Shown here one piece after another: positions 61,101 to 64,000 of a stretch of DNA of 64,000 nucleotides. The notes beneath the pieces were generated by a model, which was given only the letters and a program-made list of their open reading frames with translations, was not told the DNA's origin and searched no databases. This DNA is from Labia minor (lineage: Eukaryota > Arthropoda > Insecta > Dermaptera > Spongiphoridae). The stretch spans positions 30,849,172 through 30,913,171 of the forward strand of contig OY720344.1 in the NCBI GenBank assembly GCA_963082975.1. Direction: 5' to 3'. A program made the position numbers and the translations under genes. The stretch's first letter is position 1; each line of letters opens with the position of its first letter.

Positions 61101-62282
61101 ATAAAAGAAAAGAGTTATAACTCCATTCTCCTCATTTACTTGTTGTTATGATTTTATCACAGATGAAACACATTATATTATTACTACTATTAGTAATGAA
61201 TAGAATTTTGTTTATATTAAATGTCCATCTAATAGTAGTAAGTTATTTAAGCTAAGTAGGTTAGATGTCCTGAACATTTTCGTTTTAGACATATACTTTT
61301 GTATGAGAAATGATATTTTTGTTATTTTTCCCATCTTTCTTTACACTTCTCTTTGTGTTAGACTGCAAATGCGTCAAGAGAAGCAGGTCACCACAACAGG
61401 AAGACCTTCCACACTAACTTCAGATACCTGACGTTTGACAATTAATAAATAAAACACATTCGTAACCCTCGAATTTCTAAAGAAAACAAAGAAGAAATTA
61501 GCCGACACTCCTCTTCCTGTGAGATGACAATTTAAAAATAGAAAAATTAAATGAATCCAAGAAAAACAAAAATTTCTAGTAATTTCATGTCGAATTGATT
61601 TTTAAAAATAAAAGTGTGAACTTCCGCCATTTTCTTTAAAGAATTATTCATAAAAATATGTAATTTGTTCATTTAGTCAAAAATTTGGTAAATAAAATTA
61701 GTTCTTTTTGTAGACATGTCTCTATTAAAATATGTTTCAAAAAAGTCGTATGTTGTAGTTTGAGTTTGTTTTTTTTTAAAGGTCTTTTTTTTTTATTTCA
61801 ATTCTTACACTTGAATTAGTATATATATTTATATATTTCTTGTAAGTAAGTGAAAATATTAATGTGAAGATTTTGTATTAAAATCTAACTCAGTCATAGA
61901 AGATAAAATAGTCGCGAGTAAGTTAATCGTGACCAGGAATTAGCAAAGACTGGAAACGAAATGAGTTAAGTTGCCAGGAGTCCAGTTGATGCGTTCATGG
62001 TCCCGTTATGACCTCCGGGGAGGAGGTGACTACTTCTGAAAATTGCTTGTAATTACCTTTCAATCTGTTTTAATGAAAGTTTCAATAAACTATGGATGTG
62101 TTATTATAACTATCGATTTATTTTCGGAAATTTAATTAAGCAAATTAATGAATTATCGTCTACAATCTAATCGAAATACATCTTTGATAAAATTTGATAT
62201 TGATTGTTTTTTATAAGAACAACTTAATGTTTGTAAGAAGATAAACAGATAATTTAAAAATTATACATTAAACATTTTTCCA
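58198..62282. other. AT-rich non-coding with one diverged duplication
   Basis: An ~88-bp segment at 60367-60455 (AAATGTGTTCGATAAGAG, GAGTTATAACTCCACCCTC, TTTACTTGTTGCTATG) recurs at 61077-61165 in direct orientation with about ten differences. GC-richer patches lie at 61370-61435 and 61910-62040. No gene recognised. (TA)n at 60268-60298. Confidence 0.5.
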
Positions 62283-62730
62283 GACTGATGATAAGAAGGG
62301 AAGGTATTGTTTTCACACCAAATTTCACATGTGGAAATTTTTACATATCTCCACGAATCATGATCCATCCGTCTCTCCATTGTGTGTCCGTTTAGACGAG
62401 TTAGCTTGAAGGGCTGAAAGGATTTTGATAAAATTTGGTTTATTTACTAATACATCAGTAGCATGAATTCATCAACTTTTGGTGTATATCCGGAAACCGG
62501 AAGTGGTAGTTTACAAAGAATTAATTTTATATTTTTTAAAATATTAAAAAAATATAGTAGTAATTAATAATTGAGTAATTAAACTAAAAATAAAAACCAA
62601 GATAATATAATTTAGTCATTTTAATTCAAGTTTTAAATTTTTTTTTATAATTTATATATATTATGTTTGGAAATTAATTTATTTCAAATCGTCGGTCGGT
62701 TGTGTGCCTGGCCACAGCTCATTTTTAATT
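62283..62730 (-). repeat. Dispersed repeat family C, copy 2
   Basis: Contains GGAAGGTATTGTTTTCACAC (matched in reverse inside family A at ~31700), a GGAAACCGGAAGTGGTAGTT block, then GTCGGTCGGTTGTGTGCC and TGGCCACAGCTCATTTTT. Compared with 43956-44760 it shows the repeat before mitochondrial DNA entered that copy. Confidence 0.7.
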
Positions 62731-63385
62731 TTATCATAGTTATTATAAATAAAGAGTTTATTTGATAAATGTTCAATGTTCAATACATTTAATAATAGAT
62801 TTCTAGTACAATGGTTGAAGTTCTAAACCACTTCTTTATTTTAGTATCCCCAAATTCAATTATGTAATTTAAATAAAAATTAATATTCTAAATAAATGCA
62901 GGGTTGTTTTATAGGCTTTTCTCTCAATCAAATAAATCTGATCAAATATAAGTATAATGTTATATATAAATAAATATTTTCAAAGATAAAAAATTAGAAT
63001 TTTTACTCGGATGATTTATACTTTTATAATAATAATAAATGTAAAATAGGATTATTGAATAAAAAATATTTAATCCCAGGGGCTATATATATATTTACAT
63101 TTGTGAATATTTACTTGTAAATAAATGTAAACAATGTATAAGTATATTTTGTAAATGTACTCTAAACCACAAAAGAGTGAAATAAACAAATAAATAAATA
63201 AAAAGCAAAATGTGCAGCATCGTACACGTGGCGGAAGTGAAACTTCTTACAATCTAGAGAATAAAATAAATTTTAGTTGAGAGTGTGAGTGAGAGAGAAA
63301 TAGAGAAAAATAAAGGGATCATTTCGAAAGACATATAACAGTATAAAATTTTCGTAACAAATATTCGCTTTATTATTATTATTAT
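62731..63385. other. AT-rich, 3' flank of the endonuclease ORF
   Basis: A GC-richer stretch at 63205-63290 (complement includes AAGTTTCACTTCCGCCACG) with a (GAGT)n-like tract lies downstream of the endonuclease stop and is probably part of the same mobile element. No terminal structure identified. Confidence 0.4.
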
Positions 63386-63955
63386 CTACTCTATCATCAT
63401 ATCTACATTGCCTGTACTATTGTCGGTTGGTGCTTCAATTGGTAATACTGATATTAATGGCTTGTGATAACTAAAATAAGATATATATGTTCGTGATTCG
63501 ACATTTTCTATATAACGTGTAAAAACAGCATCTATTGTAGTTCCAGATTTTGTTGTTGATTCCTTGGGATCGTTATTTATAAGCAGACCAAATGTTTCTT
63601 GAAGAAAGTTGATCAACGGCAACGAATCATCAGATCCAAAATTTACATTAAAATCTCCCCCGAGAATTAGAGGGATTTTATCTTCGCCTCGTTCAAGTGC
63701 ATTAGCACCTGTGTGGCTATAAACCAGTAGTGAACGGTGTATGAAATAAATAATATCGTCTAAATTTTGGTCGTTATTTTTTTTCGGCATAGTGAAATCT
63801 GTGGAGTAGAGAAAAGCAGTTTTAAATGCAATAATAATTTTAAATCGATTTAGTAGTGTTAAAGTAATGTTGAGATTCGGATAAATAACGTGAATGGTCA
63901 TCGACGCACATAACTGTATGTGTTGGCGTGTGAATCGCCGACCATGTTCACACAC
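63386..63955 (-). pseudogene. EEP-type endonuclease domain of a mobile element (partial)
   Basis: The minus strand reads IPLILGGDFNVNFGSD, then LINFLQETFGLLINNDPKES, TTKSGTTIDAVFTRYIENVE and YISYFSYHKPLIS before a stop at 63386. GDFN, TIDAVF and the YHKP position are the catalytic motifs of endonuclease/exonuclease/phosphatase domains. In arthropods this version (STTKSGTTIDAVF) is known next to Helitron/PIF1-like helicases. The recognisable part begins near 63790 (FTMPKKNNDQ), right after an acceptor-like CTACTCCACAG. The upstream reading (IHVIYPNLNITLTLL) may be intronic. The N-terminal endonuclease motifs are not visible. Intact enough that the parent element may be young. Confidence 0.65.
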
Positions 63956-64000
63956 ACAATTACATGCGTCGGTATGCGTGCACGCTGTATATTTGACTTG

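Noticed and set aside
1-64000. CRISPR arrays, operons, ribosome binding sites, prophage or integron features
   Set aside because: The window is nuclear eukaryotic DNA; direct repeats are microsatellites or mobile elements, with no spacer-repeat periodicity.

Overview
This is a very AT-rich eukaryotic nuclear window, almost certainly from an arthropod and probably an insect. The reasons are: short introns inside conserved genes; Kozak contexts of the CAAAATG type; mariner, hAT and jockey-like elements of arthropod type; and a nuclear copy of mitochondrial nad4L/nad4 that reads open only in the invertebrate mitochondrial code (TGA = Trp, AGA = Ser). I cannot name the species.

Two protein-coding genes are well supported, both on the minus strand. 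The first (5264 to 2339) is a complete 12-exon homologue of the nucleolar DEAD-box helicase DDX18/Has1/Pitchoune. All phases close to give 596 residues, one intron is GC-AG, and the usual glycine-rich C-terminus is eroded. The second (16218 to 10756) is a homologue of the actin-capping regulator CRACD/KIAA1211 (DUF4592-type). It has four confident exons, a very large last exon and five internal charged repeats. A phase-compatible first exon with a good start context lies at 17822-17691. A third gene enters at the left end (1089 to 839, minus): one GC-richer exon of an unidentified membrane protein. Weaker exon candidates are at 9589-9525 (minus) and 26202-26550 (plus). Two CpG-rich islands, 29.4-29.9 kb and 39.6-40.1 kb, look like promoters or 5' exons of genes whose bodies I could not find.

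Most of the rest is non-coding AT-rich DNA carrying decayed mobile elements. These include five hAT-type non-autonomous elements (three with perfect 8-bp target duplications), four mariner copies, a pogo/Tigger-like element nested in a mariner, three remnants of one non-LTR retrotransposon family, a jockey-like reverse transcriptase scrap, and several copies of an arthropod-type dispersed repeat. At the right edge is an endonuclease domain of the type linked to Helitron/PIF1 elements.

The most unusual structures are: a perfect 164-bp inverted repeat with a 40-bp spacer at 24836-25203; a four-layer nest at 44 kb (dispersed repeat, NUMT, hAT element and its target duplication); a family of GC-rich hairpins at 7.4, 41.5 and 51.1 kb, one bordered by a ~58-bp direct duplication; and an inverted-repeat composite at 34.1-34.9 kb. 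No clearly new biological system is proven. All coordinates and translations were worked out by hand reading.
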